Source of the DNA: Gemmatimonadota bacterium
GTDB taxonomy: Bacteria; Gemmatimonadota; Gemmatimonadetes; Gemmatimonadales; GWC2-71-9
Reading direction: 5' to 3'
Length of the DNA: 64,000 bases
NCBI GenBank assembly: GCA_016874005.1
Contig: VGVQ01000005.1
Span: forward strand, 1-64,000
Below the pieces are notes generated by a model. It was not told the origin of the DNA, did no database searches, and was given only the letters and a program-made list of their open reading frames with translations. A program made the position numbers and the translations under genes. Positions 35,101-43,767 of this stretch are shown piece by piece (position 1 is the stretch's first letter; each line of letters starts with the position of its first letter).

Positions 35101-35290
35101 CGACGCCAATCCCCTCGAGCGGATCCGGAACGCCCGAGCCATCGACATGGTGATGCAGAACGGGGTCCTCTACCGGGGGGCCGATGCGAGCCGCCTCCAT
35201 CCCAACCCGGAGCCGGCCGGGAAGCAGTACTGGTTCCGGGGTAGCCTGTCGGGATCGGCGGGGATCGATCGGCACGAGTGGTCACGCTGA
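32108..35290 (+). CDS. Secreted TolB-propeller/amidohydrolase fusion
   Basis: The protein is 1060 aa with a signal peptide (MFVVLILALLWPSFASAQ). Residues about 40-620 form PD40/WD40-like propeller repeats (SVDVSPDGRTIAFD, YSPDGTKILFTSDRTG, RLSPDGNTMAY). A composite-type amidohydrolase follows (about 650-1040): GARVITMDGGRQ, metal motif GIIDAHGHYNP, LKDYVQFHRG, barrel His in GLEHTVGLT and HISGHGQMHG, and the closing IEPGKLADLVILDANP. Imidazolonepropionase- and prolidase-like relatives hydrolyse cyclic amides or peptides; the propeller probably gates access. The substrate is unknown. A relative with the same order lies at the right edge (61597-64000). Confidence 0.9.
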   Translation: MFVVLILALLWPSFASAQPGLVWPDSIRAPMKTLEFTTSEGTWISVDVSPDGRTIAFDLLGKLYEMPIAGGPARAITRGRSYDQFPRYSPDGTKILFTSDRTGRDEVWLLHRGTDSLQRVSRHDYRAFQGNWSRDGRFVYHGGMDLGARFAAYRVDLHGSRTEFANGSVFAPPTQLNEHPRGKVYYSQPGGGALYQGGFQIKSYDLETGEIAVYRTRPGGASDPRLSPDGNTMAYIHRDDRRTALVLHDMATQRERVLTAGLDRDRMESGAGTTYGVYPNYSWTPDGREIVISYGGTIHALNVATGAERPIPFEVRVERRLAETIKVPVPIPSAGTAAARSYRWGTKTDQGAHYEALGDLYLKGAGAPVNLTRSRALETNPTYDPRTKTVYYASWTDDSLGSVWSLVLGTPAQRPTRLVSRPAQYGGLSLSRDGRTLAFLRGQDDLNHGEVLESQDVFDLVLLGPDRQERVLTKVEWKSSNPLAVRNPPAVDFDPDGGVFFTELERDTLRLKSIRLDGTKERTLYHFPHGARATVSPDGRWIAFREYFRSYLTPFAYAGKPITVSATDKQGVALKVGTEDGEYLQWSPDSRSLSWTRGGELLETDVADVVAAKAALRRTDLTVSYQVAKPTGLVALTGARVITMDGGRQVHERATILVRDNVIEAVGPSVAVPAGARVFDLQGKTVMPGIIDAHGHYNPDVSTLNTLEQNHVGLVANLAYGTTTLYEVYGNHLKDFLASDLQRSGAIAGSRLLSVGPPIYGLRQYRPKSYRPILSQADADEVVSFNKAFGATALKDYVQFHRGSRIPLYDAARRMGVNVVAETAVDFQMNWSMLMDGVSGLEHTVGLTPLYRDVHELWKATGAGNTPTLVVVYNGPQGEGLFHQEERLWEDEKLLRFFPKDYLIRFRRPTRYFGDDNYAVEMARELHKLAQSGVSIHISGHGQMHGLDKHWEMELLARGGFTPLEVIATATINSAKYLGLDQQLGSIEPGKLADLVILDANPLERIRNARAIDMVMQNGVLYRGADASRLHPNPEPAGKQYWFRGSLSGSAGIDRHEWSR

Positions 35291-35352
35291 GGTCACGCCC
35301 CAGCGGTCAATTAGGGCCGGAATCAATTGGAACCCGAGACCTTGGAGTGGCA

Positions 35353-36261
35353 ATGAGGATCCGACGTGGCTGGTGGGTGCTGGCGGCGCTCTTGATCGGG
35401 GTTTCGGCCCAGCCGGCATTGGTGCAGAAGGGAGCCCAGTACATCCGGGTCCCCGATAGCAGCGTGGTCCAGGTGGTCAAGCTCACCGATGGGTCCACCC
35501 TGGTCGGGCGGTTTCAGGATGTGGCGAGCGAGCCGCTCCAGTTTCAGACCGAAGGTGGAGTGATCTCGATTCGGCGAATCTCCATTCGCGAAGTTCGGGA
35601 GGTTCGCCGCGCCGCGGTGCGGGGCGGCAAGATCTGGCACGACGACCCCAACCCCACCCGGTTGTACTTCGGGCCCACGGCCCGAAGCCTGCCGAAGGGC
35701 CAAGCGGACTTTTCCAACACTTACCTCTTCCTGCTGAGCGGTGCGGCGGGGGTCGGCAGCAACATCCAGATCGGGGGCGGCTTCTCGGTGGTGCCGACCG
35801 ACGATTTCTCGGAGAACATCTTCTTCCTCACCGCCAAGGCGGGCATTCGTCCGAGCCCCTACGTCAACCTGGCCGTCGGCGGGCTGCTCGGCCAAGTCGG
35901 CGGCTTCGGCAGCGACTTGGGGGGCAACGACGGCGAAGGGGTGGGGGCGTTCTACGGGGTCGGCACCTTCGGAACCGAGGACCACGCCTTCACGGCCGGG
36001 GCGATCTTCCCATACGCCGCGGGTGACCTCGGCGACGATCCCGTCATCCTGGCCGGCGCCGAAACCCGGCTGGCCCGCAACATCAAATTCGTTACCGAGA
36101 ACTACTTCACCACCGGCGGCGGGAGTGACGTGGAGGGGATCTTCTCCTACGGCGTCCGGCTCTTCGGCGAGAAGATGTCGGTCAGCCTCGCCTTCTGGAA
36201 TTCCACCGAGGATCAAATCTTCCCGGGGTTGCCTTACGTGGACTTCGTGATCCGCTTCTAG
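35353..36261 (+). CDS. Putative outer-membrane protein, function unknown
   Basis: The ORF encodes 302 aa from the ATG at 35353, which follows GGAGTGG; the upstream frame to 35278 lacks a ribosome site. A signal peptide (about 1-22) is followed by a small beta domain (VVKLTDGSTLVGRFQDV, an Sm-like strand pattern) and then a Gly-rich region with alternating hydrophobic residues typical of beta-barrel strands. It ends in FVIRF, a terminal aromatic as in BAM-inserted outer-membrane proteins. I know no family for it. A transcript shared with the propeller-amidohydrolase is possible (62-base gap). Confidence 0.7.
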   Translation: MRIRRGWWVLAALLIGVSAQPALVQKGAQYIRVPDSSVVQVVKLTDGSTLVGRFQDVASEPLQFQTEGGVISIRRISIREVREVRRAAVRGGKIWHDDPNPTRLYFGPTARSLPKGQADFSNTYLFLLSGAAGVGSNIQIGGGFSVVPTDDFSENIFFLTAKAGIRPSPYVNLAVGGLLGQVGGFGSDLGGNDGEGVGAFYGVGTFGTEDHAFTAGAIFPYAAGDLGDDPVILAGAETRLARNIKFVTENYFTTGGGSDVEGIFSYGVRLFGEKMSVSLAFWNSTEDQIFPGLPYVDFVIRF

Positions 36262-36349
36262 CGAAACGCCGGCCGGGGCGGGGCGTCGTTCGGACTTGCC
36301 CTGGCCGGCACCCCCAAGTAAATCCCGGCACTCTTCGACTGGCCGGGTC

Positions 36350-37840
36350 ATGGATTTCTCGGAGTACCTTGCGCACGACGGCGTCGGCCTGGCGGGATTG
36401 GTGCGTTCCAAAGAGGTGACCGCGCTCGAGCTCCTCGAAACCGCCCTGGCCGCGGCCGACCGGTTGAACCCCGCGCTCAACGCCATCGTCCATCGGATGG
36501 ACCAGGCGGCCCGGTCGGCCGCCAGCGCGGTGTCCGGCGGGTTGCCGCTCGCGGGGGTGCCGTTTCTGGTCAAGGACCTGGTCCAGCTGGTCGAGGGCGA
36601 GCCGTACCGGGCCGGGAGCCGCTTTCTCGGCGACTACCGGCCGGATCACGACTCGGAGCTGATGGCGCGGTTCCGCCGAGCCGGGTTGATCGCCTTCGGC
36701 AAGACCAATACCCCGGAGTTCGGCCTCACGCCCTTCACCGAGCCGGAGCGGTTCGGGCCCAGCCGCAATCCGTGGAACGTTAGGCACACCACCGGCGGAT
36801 CGAGCGGCGGTTCGGCGGCGGCGGTGGCGGCGGGCATCGTGCCGATCGCGGGCGGCGGCGACGGCGGCGGCTCGATCCGGATCCCGGCCGCCTGCTGCGG
36901 GATCTTCGGGCTCAAGCCGACCCGGGGCCGCACCCCCTGGGGCCCCGACGTCGGACAGGTCTGGCTCGGCGCCGCGGTCGACCACGTGTTGACCAGGACC
37001 GTCCGGGACTCCGCCCTGGTGCTCGACGCCACCCACGGCCCGGATGTCGGGTCGCCCTATCAGATCGAACCGCCGGCCCGAGCATACCTCGAGGAAGCCG
37101 CGACCCCGCCTGGCCGGCTCCGGATCGCCTGGACCGCGCGCTCCTTTTCCGGCGGCCCGGTGCATCCGGACTGCGTGGCGGCCACCGAGGGCGCCGTTGC
37201 GCTTCTCCAGAGCCTCGGCCACGAGGTGGTCGAAGCGTCGCCACCGATCGACTGGACCGCGTTTGCTCTGTCGTTCCTCACCCAGGTCTGCGCCGAGACG
37301 GCCTCCGAGGTGAAGGCGGCCGGGGCCATGCTCGGCAAGACACCGACCCGTCGAGACTTCGAGCCGGCCACCTGGGCCCTCGTGCTCTTGGGCCGAGCCA
37401 TCTCGGCAGAAGCGTTGTCCCAGGCGCTCCGATTCCAAGGGGTGATGGGGCGCCAGCTCGGCCGGTTCTTCAGCGAGTACGATGTCCTGGTGACGCCCAC
37501 CTTGGCGGTGCCCCCGTTCGAGATCGGCGCGTTACAGCCGAAGCCGTTCGAGCGCCTCGCGCTCGAGGTGATCGGGCGGCTCGGTGCCGGGCGCCTGCTC
37601 AAGGCCGGAGGGATGCTCGAGCAGATGGCGGACCAGGTCTTCGCGGCGATTCCGTTCACTCCGGTCTTCAACGTCACCGGCCAGCCGGCGATGTCGGTGC
37701 CGTTGGCTTGGAACCAATCCGGCTTGCCGATCGGGGTCCAGGTCGTCGGCCGGTTCGGCGATGAAGCCACCCTCTTTCGGTTGGCCGGCCAACTCGAGCA
37801 GGCGGCGCCCTGGTCCCACCGGCGGCCGCCGGTTTCCTGA
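36350..37840 (+). CDS. Amidase-signature hydrolase (6-aminohexanoate-cyclic-dimer hydrolase-like)
   Basis: The protein is 496 aa with no signal peptide. The Ser-Ser-Lys triad is complete: Lys in [10 protein letters not shown] (about 77), the cis-Ser in [10 protein letters not shown] (about 170) and the Gly-Ser-rich [15 protein letters not shown] (about 146-160). [20 protein letters not shown] and [13 protein letters not shown] match the NylA-like branch, which opens cyclic amides and hydrolyses aryl or alkyl amides. The true substrate is unclear. A TAAATC box lies 25 bases upstream of the ATG. The phenylacetate-CoA ligase gene starts 29 bases downstream; an amidase releasing aromatic acids such as phenylacetate would make a sensible partner. 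Confidence 0.9.
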   Translation: MDFSEYLAHDGVGLAGLVRSKEVTALELLETALAAADRLNPALNAIVHRMDQAARSAASAVSGGLPLAGVPFLVKDLVQLVEGEPYRAGSRFLGDYRPDHDSELMARFRRAGLIAFGKTNTPEFGLTPFTEPERFGPSRNPWNVRHTTGGSSGGSAAAVAAGIVPIAGGGDGGGSIRIPAACCGIFGLKPTRGRTPWGPDVGQVWLGAAVDHVLTRTVRDSALVLDATHGPDVGSPYQIEPPARAYLEEAATPPGRLRIAWTARSFSGGPVHPDCVAATEGAVALLQSLGHEVVEASPPIDWTAFALSFLTQVCAETASEVKAAGAMLGKTPTRRDFEPATWALVLLGRAISAEALSQALRFQGVMGRQLGRFFSEYDVLVTPTLAVPPFEIGALQPKPFERLALEVIGRLGAGRLLKAGGMLEQMADQVFAAIPFTPVFNVTGQPAMSVPLAWNQSGLPIGVQVVGRFGDEATLFRLAGQLEQAAPWSHRRPPVS

Positions 37841-37869
37841 TCGTCTCAATCTCCCGAGGTCACCAATCC

Positions 37870-39252
37870 ATGGCGTCAGAACGGGCCCGACCCAAACGAC
37901 GGAAGAGCTTCGAGCTGACCAAACGTCCGGCGACTTCCCGGGCCGGCAAGACCCTCCGCGGCGAGCCGGCCCGGAAGGAGCTCGACAAGATCGAGATTGC
38001 CAGTCGAGACGAGATCGCGGCTTTGCAGCTCGACCGGCTCAAGTGGTCGCTCCAGCACGCTTACGACAACGTCCCCCGCTATCGGGCCAAGTTCAAGGCG
38101 GCCGAGGTTCATCCGGAGGATCTCGTCACCCTCGAGGATCTGGCCAAGTTCCCCTTCACCGCCAAGGACGACCTCCGGGACAGCTATCCCTTCGGGATGT
38201 TCGCCGTGCCTCGGGAGCAAGTGATCCGGGTTCACGCCTCGTCAGGCACCACGGGCAAACCCACGGTGGTCGGCTACACCGCCAAGGACATCGACACCTG
38301 GGCGTCCTTGGTGGCGCGTTCGATCCGGGCGGCCGGCGGCCGGAGAGGCGATCTGGTGCACGTCGCTTACGGCTACGGCCTCTTCACCGGCGGGCTCGGG
38401 GCTCACTATGGGGCGGAGAAACTCGGCTGCACGGTCATTCCGATGTCGGGCGGGCAAACCGACAAGCAGATCCAGCTGATTACCGACCTCCGTCCTCAGG
38501 TGATCATGTGCACGCCCTCGTACCTGCTGGTGGTCGCCGACGAGTGCCGCCGGTTAGGCATCGACAGCCAGCGGCTCTCGCTCCTGGTGGGGATTCACGG
38601 CGCCGAGCCGTGGACCGAGGCGATGCGTCAGGAGATCGAGGAGCGGTTCGCGATGGACGCGGTGGACATCTACGGCCTCTCGGAGGTGATGGGCCCGGGG
38701 GTGGCCAACGAGTGCGTCGAAACCAAGGATGGCTTGGTGATCTGGGAGGATCACTTCTACCCGGAGATCGTCGACCCCGCGACCGGGCAGGTCCTGCCGG
38801 ACGGCTCCAAGGGCGAGTTGGTGATCACCTCGCTCACCAAGGAGGCGATGCCGGTGATCCGCTATCGGACCCGCGACCTCACCACCCTCTTGCCGGGTAC
38901 CGCCCGCTCGATGCGGCGGCTGGCGCGCCTAACGGGCCGCAGCGACGACATGTTGATCATCCGGGGTGTCAACGTCTTTCCCAGCCAGGTCGAGGAGATG
39001 ATCCTCAAGCTCGGCCTCTACTCGCCGCACTACCTGCTCGAGGTGCGCCGGGAGGGCCGGCTCGACGCCCTCGACGTGGTGGTAGAGCCGCGGGACGAGG
39101 CGGTCTCGATGGAGGCGGCGCAGCAGGGGGTGAAGATCCTGGAGCACGACATCAAGACCTTCATCGGGGTGTCGGCGCGGGCCCGGGTCGAGGAGCCGGG
39201 GACGATCGCGCGGTCGATGGGGAAGGCCCGGCGGGTGATCGACCTGCGGTAG
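37870..39252 (+). CDS. paaK: Phenylacetate-CoA ligase
   Basis: The enzyme is 460 aa. The N-terminus is unusually basic for about 25 residues before a standard PaaK body: LKWSLQHAYDNVPRYRAKF, FPFTAKDDLRDSYPFGMFAV, the adenylation motif HASSGTTGKPTVVGYT (about 123-138), IYGLSEVMGPGVANEC, YRTRDLT and the C-terminal GRSDDMLIIRGVNVFPSQVEE. It activates phenylacetate to phenylacetyl-CoA with ATP, the entry step of the paa pathway. The ring-epoxidase genes are not in this window. Being next to an amidase suggests release of an aromatic acid followed by activation. Confidence 0.92.
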   Translation: MASERARPKRRKSFELTKRPATSRAGKTLRGEPARKELDKIEIASRDEIAALQLDRLKWSLQHAYDNVPRYRAKFKAAEVHPEDLVTLEDLAKFPFTAKDDLRDSYPFGMFAVPREQVIRVHASSGTTGKPTVVGYTAKDIDTWASLVARSIRAAGGRRGDLVHVAYGYGLFTGGLGAHYGAEKLGCTVIPMSGGQTDKQIQLITDLRPQVIMCTPSYLLVVADECRRLGIDSQRLSLLVGIHGAEPWTEAMRQEIEERFAMDAVDIYGLSEVMGPGVANECVETKDGLVIWEDHFYPEIVDPATGQVLPDGSKGELVITSLTKEAMPVIRYRTRDLTTLLPGTARSMRRLARLTGRSDDMLIIRGVNVFPSQVEEMILKLGLYSPHYLLEVRREGRLDALDVVVEPRDEAVSMEAAQQGVKILEHDIKTFIGVSARARVEEPGTIARSMGKARRVIDLR

Positions 39253-39346
39253 CCAGGCCCCGCCGTTTTCTGGCGCTGGCCGCGATTCGGAGCGAGCTTA
39301 GGGCCGGCCATCCAATCGAAGCCCTCGACCCAACTGGAGGCACCCG

Positions 39347-39859
39347 ATGAGCGCTCTGACCGACTCCTTTCTCGCCGCGACCGCGCAGATCAAGTTCTTC
39401 GCCGATCGCTGCCTGGCCGGCTGCAACGAGTTCTCCGAGGCGCAGCGACGCTTCCAAGTCGCGCCCGGGACCGCCACGATGCATTGGTTGGTGGGCCATA
39501 CCGCCTTCACCATCGATCGAGTCGCCTTCTCGGCCCTCGAGATCGCGCCGGGGTTGCCGGATAGTTACCAGGGGCTCTTCGGGTGGGGCACCAAGCCCGA
39601 CGGCACCAACGCGGGGTTTCCGAGCTGGGATCAGAACGTCGCGGATCTCAATACTGCGATCGACCGGTTTGCCGGGGAGATCGGCAAGCGGACCGATGCG
39701 GACTTCGCGCTGCCGCTTCCGGCCGCGCACCCGTTTGCCAAGATGTTCCCCAATCGCGGCGCGGTGGTGCCGTTCACCGCGATGCACACCACCTATCATC
39801 TCGGCCAGCTGTCGCTGCTCCGGCGGGCCCAGGGGCTGCCGTCGGGTATCGGGGTGTAA
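39347..39859 (+). CDS. DinB/YfiT-type four-helix-bundle protein
   Basis: The protein is 170 aa with the DinB-superfamily layout: a helix with FADRCLAGC, the first His of the metal triad in TMHWLVGHTAFTIDR (about 45-60), a middle helix (NTAIDRFAGEIGKR) and the final helix carrying MHTTYHLGQLSLLRRAQGLP. Two His here complete the three-His metal site. Members are metal-dependent thiol S-transferases or stress proteins. The gene is monocistronic and is followed by a strong hairpin. Confidence 0.82.
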   Translation: MSALTDSFLAATAQIKFFADRCLAGCNEFSEAQRRFQVAPGTATMHWLVGHTAFTIDRVAFSALEIAPGLPDSYQGLFGWGTKPDGTNAGFPSWDQNVADLNTAIDRFAGEIGKRTDADFALPLPAAHPFAKMFPNRGAVVPFTAMHTTYHLGQLSLLRRAQGLPSGIGV

Positions 39860-39961
39860 GGCCCGTGGTGCGGCTTTCTCGGCGAGCCGCGCTCCACTGA
39901 TCGCGCCAAAGGTCGTTGAAGCCTAAGGAGCGGCGCCGGATCGGGAGGCGGGGGGATGAAC

Positions 39962-39989
39962 AAAGGGGCCGGAAACGTCCGGCCCCTTT
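39962..39989. terminator. Bidirectional terminator between dinB-like and SWIB genes
   Basis: AAAGGGGCCGGA (39962-39973) and TCCGGCCCCTTT (39978-39989) form a perfect 12-bp stem with an AACG loop. The A/T ends provide a short U-tract in both directions. It lies between two convergent genes, 102 bases after the plus-strand stop and 27 bases beyond the minus-strand stop. Confidence 0.8.
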
Positions 39990-40016
39990 CCATTCCCTCC
40001 AACCCCGCGAGCTGAC

Positions 40017-40322
40017 CTACTTCAAATGCTTGTTCACCAGCTTGGTCATCTCGAACATGTTCACGGTGCCCTTGCCACCAAACACGGCCTTGAGCGCCGC
40101 GTCGGCGTTGATGTTCCGGCGGTTCTTCTTGTCCTGCAACCCGTTCTTCTTGATGTACGCCCACAGCTTCTTGGTCACTTCCGTCCGCGGCAACGCCTTC
40201 GAACCCACCACCGCCGACAACGCGGCGCTCGGGGTCATCGGCTTCATGAACGCGGCTGACGGCTTCCGCTTCGCGGCCTTCTTCGCCGGCTTCTTGGCAG
40301 CCTTCTTCTTCTTCGCGGCCAT
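40017..40322 (-). CDS. SWIB/MDM2-domain protein with a Lys/Ala-rich tail
   Basis: The product is 101 aa from the ATG at 40322, which follows AAGGAG. Residues 1-22 are a histone-H1-like Lys/Ala tract (AAKKKKAAKKPAKKAAKRK). Residues about 26-100 form a SWIB domain: FMKPMTPSAALSAVVG, RTEVTKKLWAYIKKNGLQD, RRNINADAALKAVFGG and FEMTKLVNKHL. In bacteria this fold is best known from Chlamydia and from environmental groups, where a DNA-compaction or transcription role is supposed. Its upstream region is unusually AT-rich and full of TTTTCCCTCG-type repeats, hinting at special regulation, perhaps by the protein itself. Confidence 0.92.
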   Translation of the reverse strand: MAAKKKKAAKKPAKKAAKRKPSAAFMKPMTPSAALSAVVGSKALPRTEVTKKLWAYIKKNGLQDKKNRRNINADAALKAVFGGKGTVNMFEMTKLVNKHLK

Positions 40323-40332
40323 AGTCCTGCTC

Positions 40333-40472
40333 CTTGGGTGAAAAACGTGATCCTTCGAGGGAAAACGGGCGACTTCCGAGGGAAAATCTAAGAAGGCCCC
40401 CGGGGAAAACAATAGGCAAATGGTCGATTTTCCCTCGAAAAACCCGATTTTGACCCCATTTTCCCCTCGGAA
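40333..40472. repeat. Cluster of six TTTTCCCTCG-type repeats in the SWIB leader/promoter
   Basis: On the plus strand three copies read CGAGGGAAAA-like (40354-40366, 40374-40387, and a weaker CCCCGGGGAAAAC at 40398-40410), plus a degenerate one at 40333-40346. Two are inverted: ATTTTCCCTCGAA (40427-40439) and ATTTTCCCCTCGGAA (40458-40472). Cores are 21, 23 and 31 bases apart, near multiples of a helical turn. One overlaps the SWIB -10 box. The set looks like a multi-site operator. Confidence 0.6.
40385..40413 (-). promoter_or_regulatory. Promoter of the SWIB gene
   Basis: On the minus strand TTGTTT (40413 to 40408) and TAGATT (40390 to 40385) are separated by 17 bases, a good -35/-10 arrangement. 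The predicted leader of about 55-60 bases carries the TTTTCCCTCG repeats and AAGGAG before the ATG. Confidence 0.55.
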
Positions 40473-40769
40473 ACGGTCTCCGAGACCCTCCCGGCCGCTT
40501 CGATCGAGGCAGCTGCGGCCACGAACGCCCCCGCGCGGCCGCCCTGCCCAGCCTAAATTTGTCACGGCTACCAGCTTCAGGCCGGGACGGTGGACCCGAC
40601 CTCGACCCCCGAGATGCCGAGCGATCCGCCGAAGACTCGCCTCTCGCCAATCCCCGGGCAGCCGAGGGTTCACCAGGCGGAGGCGTCGTTTCACCATCAC
40701 CTTCCTCCGCTTCCGGCCGCGACCAAAAACCCTACATTCCCCCCTCGGCCACCACCCGACGAGCACCCC
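40473..40769. other. Non-coding gap between SWIB and acyl-CoA synthetase genes
   Basis: Together with the SWIB leader this is the longest gene-free stretch of the window. It holds a TAAATT box (40554-40559) and a TACATT box (40733-40738, 31 bases before the GTG at 40770), both candidate promoters for the synthetase. I see no convincing small gene; open frames here have shadow-like composition. Confidence 0.5.
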
Positions 40770-42428
40770 GTGACCACGACCTCCTACGTCTCCGGCCCCT
40801 CGGAAAAACCCCTGATCGGCCGCACCATCGGAGCCGAATTCGACCGGGTCGTCCAGGCCACCCCCGACGCCCTCGCGGTCGTCAGTCGCCACCAGCAGGC
40901 CCGCCTCTCCTACCGAGACCTCCACGACCTCGTCGAAAAAGCCGCCCGAGGCTTCCTCGCCCTGGGCGTCGAGAAAGGCGACCGGGTCGGGATCTGGGCC
41001 GGCAACTGTCTCGAGTGGCTGGTGACCCAATACGCCACCGCCAAAGTCGGTGCCATCCTGGTCAACGTGAACCCCGCCTACCGCCGCCACGAGCTCCACT
41101 ACGCCCTCGGAAAGTCGGGGGTCTCGGTCCTGGTGGCCGCCCGCAACTTCCGCCAGACCGACTACCTCGAGATGCTCCGCTCGGTGGTTCCCGAGCTCCC
41201 CGGACTCGGCACCACCGTGCTCCTCGGCGAGGGCTCGGCCGGGATGCTCTCCTGGGGCGACTTCCTCGACGGCGGCGGCCCCGCCCTCGGAGCCAAGCTC
41301 CGCGACCGGGAAAGCGAGCTCGATTTCGATGATGCGATCAACATCCAGTACACCTCCGGCACCACCGGCTTCCCCAAGGGCGCCACCCTCTCCCACCACA
41401 ACATCCTCAACAACGGCTACTTCGTGGGCGAGGGCTGCGGCTACACCGCCGCCGATCGCGTCTGCGTTCCGGTCCCCCTCTACCACTGCTTCGGCATGGT
41501 GATGGGCAACCTCGGCGCCCTGACCCACGGGGCCGCGGTGGTCTACCCCGACGTGGCCTTCGAACCCAAGGCCACCCTCGACGCGATCCAGGCCGAGCGG
41601 TGCACCTCGCTCTATGGGGTGCCGACCATGTTCATCGCTCAACTCACCCATCCCGATTTTCCGAGTTACGACCTCTCGAGCCTCCGAACCGGGATCATGG
41701 CCGGCTCGCCCTGCCCGGTGGAGGTGATGAAGCAGGCGATCGACAAGATGCACCTCCGCGAGGTGACCATCTGCTACGGGATGACCGAGACCTCGCCGGT
41801 CAGCTTCCAGAGCACCAAACACGACGACCTCGAGCACCGCACCGCCACCGTGGGCGCCGTGCACCCCCACGTCGAATGCAAGATCATCGACCCCGAGACC
41901 GGCCGGACCGTCCCGCGCGGCACCCCTGGAGAACTCCTCTCCCGCGGCTACCTGGTGATGCTGGGCTACTGGGACGACGAATCGGCAACCGAGACCGCCA
42001 TCGACCAGGCGGGCTGGATGCACACCGGCGACCTCGCCTCGATGCGCGACGACGGCTACGTCAACATCATCGGCCGGATCAAGGACATGGTGATCCGCGG
42101 CGGGGAGAACATCTTCCCCCGGGAAATCGAGGAGTTCCTCTACCGCCACCCCAAGATCCAGGACGTCCAGATCGTGGGCGTGCCCGACCTCAAGTACGGC
42201 GAGGAGCTGTGCGCCTGGGTCAAGCTCAAGGAAGGGGAGACCGCGACCGAGGACGAGATCAGAGCCTTCTGCAAGGGTGAGATCGCCACCTTCAAGATCC
42301 CCCGCTACTTCCGGTTCACCGATTCGTTCCCGATGACGGTCACCGGCAAGGTGCGCAAGGTCGAGATGCGAGAGATCTCGGTGAAGGAACTCCGGCTCGA
42401 GCAAGCCGCCGCGGTGAAGACGGCTTAG
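40770..42428 (+). CDS. Medium/long-chain acyl-CoA synthetase (ACSF2-like)
   Basis: The protein is 552 aa from the GTG at 40770; the frame upstream to 40590 is Pro-rich and unlike any ligase. Motifs: [20 protein letters not shown] (about 190-209), [62 protein letters not shown] and the catalytic Lys in [11 protein letters not shown]. The PLYHCFGMV segment and overall order match the ACSF2/fatty-acyl-CoA synthetase branch. It activates fatty acids with ATP and CoA for beta-oxidation or lipid synthesis. It is monocistronic here. Confidence 0.9.
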   Translation: MTTTSYVSGPSEKPLIGRTIGAEFDRVVQATPDALAVVSRHQQARLSYRDLHDLVEKAARGFLALGVEKGDRVGIWAGNCLEWLVTQYATAKVGAILVNVNPAYRRHELHYALGKSGVSVLVAARNFRQTDYLEMLRSVVPELPGLGTTVLLGEGSAGMLSWGDFLDGGGPALGAKLRDRESELDFDDAINIQYTSGTTGFPKGATLSHHNILNNGYFVGEGCGYTAADRVCVPVPLYHCFGMVMGNLGALTHGAAVVYPDVAFEPKATLDAIQAERCTSLYGVPTMFIAQLTHPDFPSYDLSSLRTGIMAGSPCPVEVMKQAIDKMHLREVTICYGMTETSPVSFQSTKHDDLEHRTATVGAVHPHVECKIIDPETGRTVPRGTPGELLSRGYLVMLGYWDDESATETAIDQAGWMHTGDLASMRDDGYVNIIGRIKDMVIRGGENIFPREIEEFLYRHPKIQDVQIVGVPDLKYGEELCAWVKLKEGETATEDEIRAFCKGEIATFKIPRYFRFTDSFPMTVTGKVRKVEMREISVKELRLEQAAAVKTA

Positions 42429-42628
42429 TGGATCATCTCCCCGGTATCGGGCCCCGCGATCGGTGACCCGCTCCGCCCAGATCGGGGACCTCTAGGCCAC
42501 GATCGCTCGAGTGCCCCGGTTCCGCCGCGACCTCGGACCCGAGAACGTCACCAGGCGAGGCTGATCGGCTCGGAGCAGGCCGCCGCCGTGAGAATCGGCC
42601 TGGGCGGCGGCCCGAGCCCCGTGCCCCG

Positions 42629-43204
42629 CTAGCCCACGTCGATGGCGAGGGTGGCCTGCAGCTCGATGCTGATCTTGACCTCGTTCCCAACCAGCACCCC
42701 GCCGGTCTCGAGGGCTTGGTTCCAGAGCAGTCCGTAGTCGCGCCGATCGATCGAGGTGGTGGCGGCAAAGCTGGCCCGCTGGCCACCCCACGGATCGGTT
42801 CCTCGCCCCTCGTAAATCGCCTCGAGGACCACCTCTCGCGTCACGCCCCGGATCGTGAGCTGGCCGGTCAGCTTGAACCGATCGCCCGGCGTCGCGACCG
42901 GGCCGACGACGCCGGTGCTCCTGAAGTCGATGGTAGGGAATCGCTCCACGTCGAGGAAATCCGGCGAACGCAGGTGCTGGTCGCGCTGCTCGGTCCGGGT
43001 ATCGATCGACCCGGCATCGATGGTCACCGAGGCGGCGGATTCGCTCGGCGCGCCAGCGTCGAGGGACACGGTGCCGCGGACGGCCCCGAAGCGACCCTTG
43101 ACGGTGGTGATCATCAGGTGCTTGACCGAAAACTCCACCAGCGAGTGAGTGGGGTCGATGACCCAGTCGGTGCGCTTGGTTTGGTCGAGAACGGCGCTGC
43201 TCAT
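42629..43204 (-). CDS. YceI-family lipid-binding protein
   Basis: The product is 191 aa from the ATG at 43204, chosen because GGGAGG lies seven bases upstream. The YceI lipocalin-like pattern is clear: DWVIDPTHSLVEFSVKHLMITTVKGRFG, SIDTRTEQRDQHLRSPDFLDVERFPTIDF, LTGQLTIRGVTREVVL and the closing RRDYGLLW. No signal peptide is seen, so it is a cytosolic form. YceI proteins bind isoprenoid or fatty-acid chains. A MarR-family gene lies upstream on the same strand and an operator-like palindrome sits 31 bases before the start, so it is probably the regulator's main target. Confidence 0.92.
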   Translation of the reverse strand: MSSAVLDQTKRTDWVIDPTHSLVEFSVKHLMITTVKGRFGAVRGTVSLDAGAPSESAASVTIDAGSIDTRTEQRDQHLRSPDFLDVERFPTIDFRSTGVVGPVATPGDRFKLTGQLTIRGVTREVVLEAIYEGRGTDPWGGQRASFAATTSIDRRDYGLLWNQALETGGVLVGNEVKISIELQATLAIDVG

Positions 43205-43234
43205 AATTTCCTCCCAGTAAATGGTTGAACATCC

Positions 43235-43256
43235 AGTGTGATAACACTTATTATCA
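43235..43256. promoter_or_regulatory. MarR operator copy upstream of yceI
   Basis: AGTGTGATAACACT (43235-43248) is an inverted repeat whose core TGTGATAACA matches nine of ten bases of the core in the operator before the MarR gene (TGTTATAACA). It overlaps a second palindrome with TGATAA and TTATCA half-sites (43239-43256). Confidence 0.65.
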
Positions 43257-43288
43257 ACGTCATGGCTCGCTGCCACTCGCGAACTCCG

Positions 43289-43762
43289 TCAGGCCGCCTC
43301 GACTTGTCGCACTTGCGCCAACAACTCGAGCAGCTGCTGTAACTTGGCCCGGCCCAAATGGCCAAACCAGGCCCGGTCGAAGCTCCGGATCGGCTCGTCC
43401 AGCTCGTTGACCAGCTTGAGCCCCTTGGCGGTGATCCGACTAGTGACATACCGCCGATCCGGGGTGTCGCGGTCCCGGGACACCAGGCCCATCTCCACCA
43501 TTCGGTCGAGCAGTCTGGTGGCATCGGGAACCCGGGCGATCAATCGCTCGCCGACCTCATTGCGACAGAGGCCCGCCTTGCCGGCCCCGCGAAGAATCCG
43601 CAGCACGTTGTATTGGGTCCCGGTGATCCCATAGCCCTTGAGCGCTTCCGCGAGGGCGTGGCCGAAGACGGCCGCCGTCCGCAGAATCGCCACGCTGGCC
43701 TCTTCCTCCAGGGTCCCGAATGGCCGGCCCTGCTTGAGCTCGGCCTGGAGCGCTGATGTCAT
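43289..43762 (-). CDS. MarR-family transcriptional regulator of the yceI locus
   Basis: The protein is 157 aa from the ATG at 43762. A winged-helix MarR fold is evident: GYGITGTQYNVLRILRGAG (helices 2-3), a recognition helix VPDATRLLDRMVEMGLVSR (about 78-96), the wing DTPDRRYVTSRITAKG and a long C-terminal dimerisation helix. YceI-linked MarR proteins usually repress their own operon and dissociate on binding hydrophobic or oxidising ligands. The 26-base palindrome only five bases before the start supports autorepression. The yceI gene follows 84 bases downstream with a related site. Confidence 0.92.
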   Translation of the reverse strand: MTSALQAELKQGRPFGTLEEEASVAILRTAAVFGHALAEALKGYGITGTQYNVLRILRGAGKAGLCRNEVGERLIARVPDATRLLDRMVEMGLVSRDRDTPDRRYVTSRITAKGLKLVNELDEPIRSFDRAWFGHLGRAKLQQLLELLAQVRQVEAA

Positions 43763-43767
43763 GCCCT

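Noticed and set aside
33176-35275. A 699-codon minus-strand ORF
   Set aside because: Antisense shadow of the propeller-amidohydrolase; no recognisable motif or ribosome site.
40323-42404. Long N-terminal extension of the SWIB ORF on the minus strand
   Set aside because: Antisense to the acyl-CoA synthetase; the true start at 40322 has AAGGAG and a promoter.
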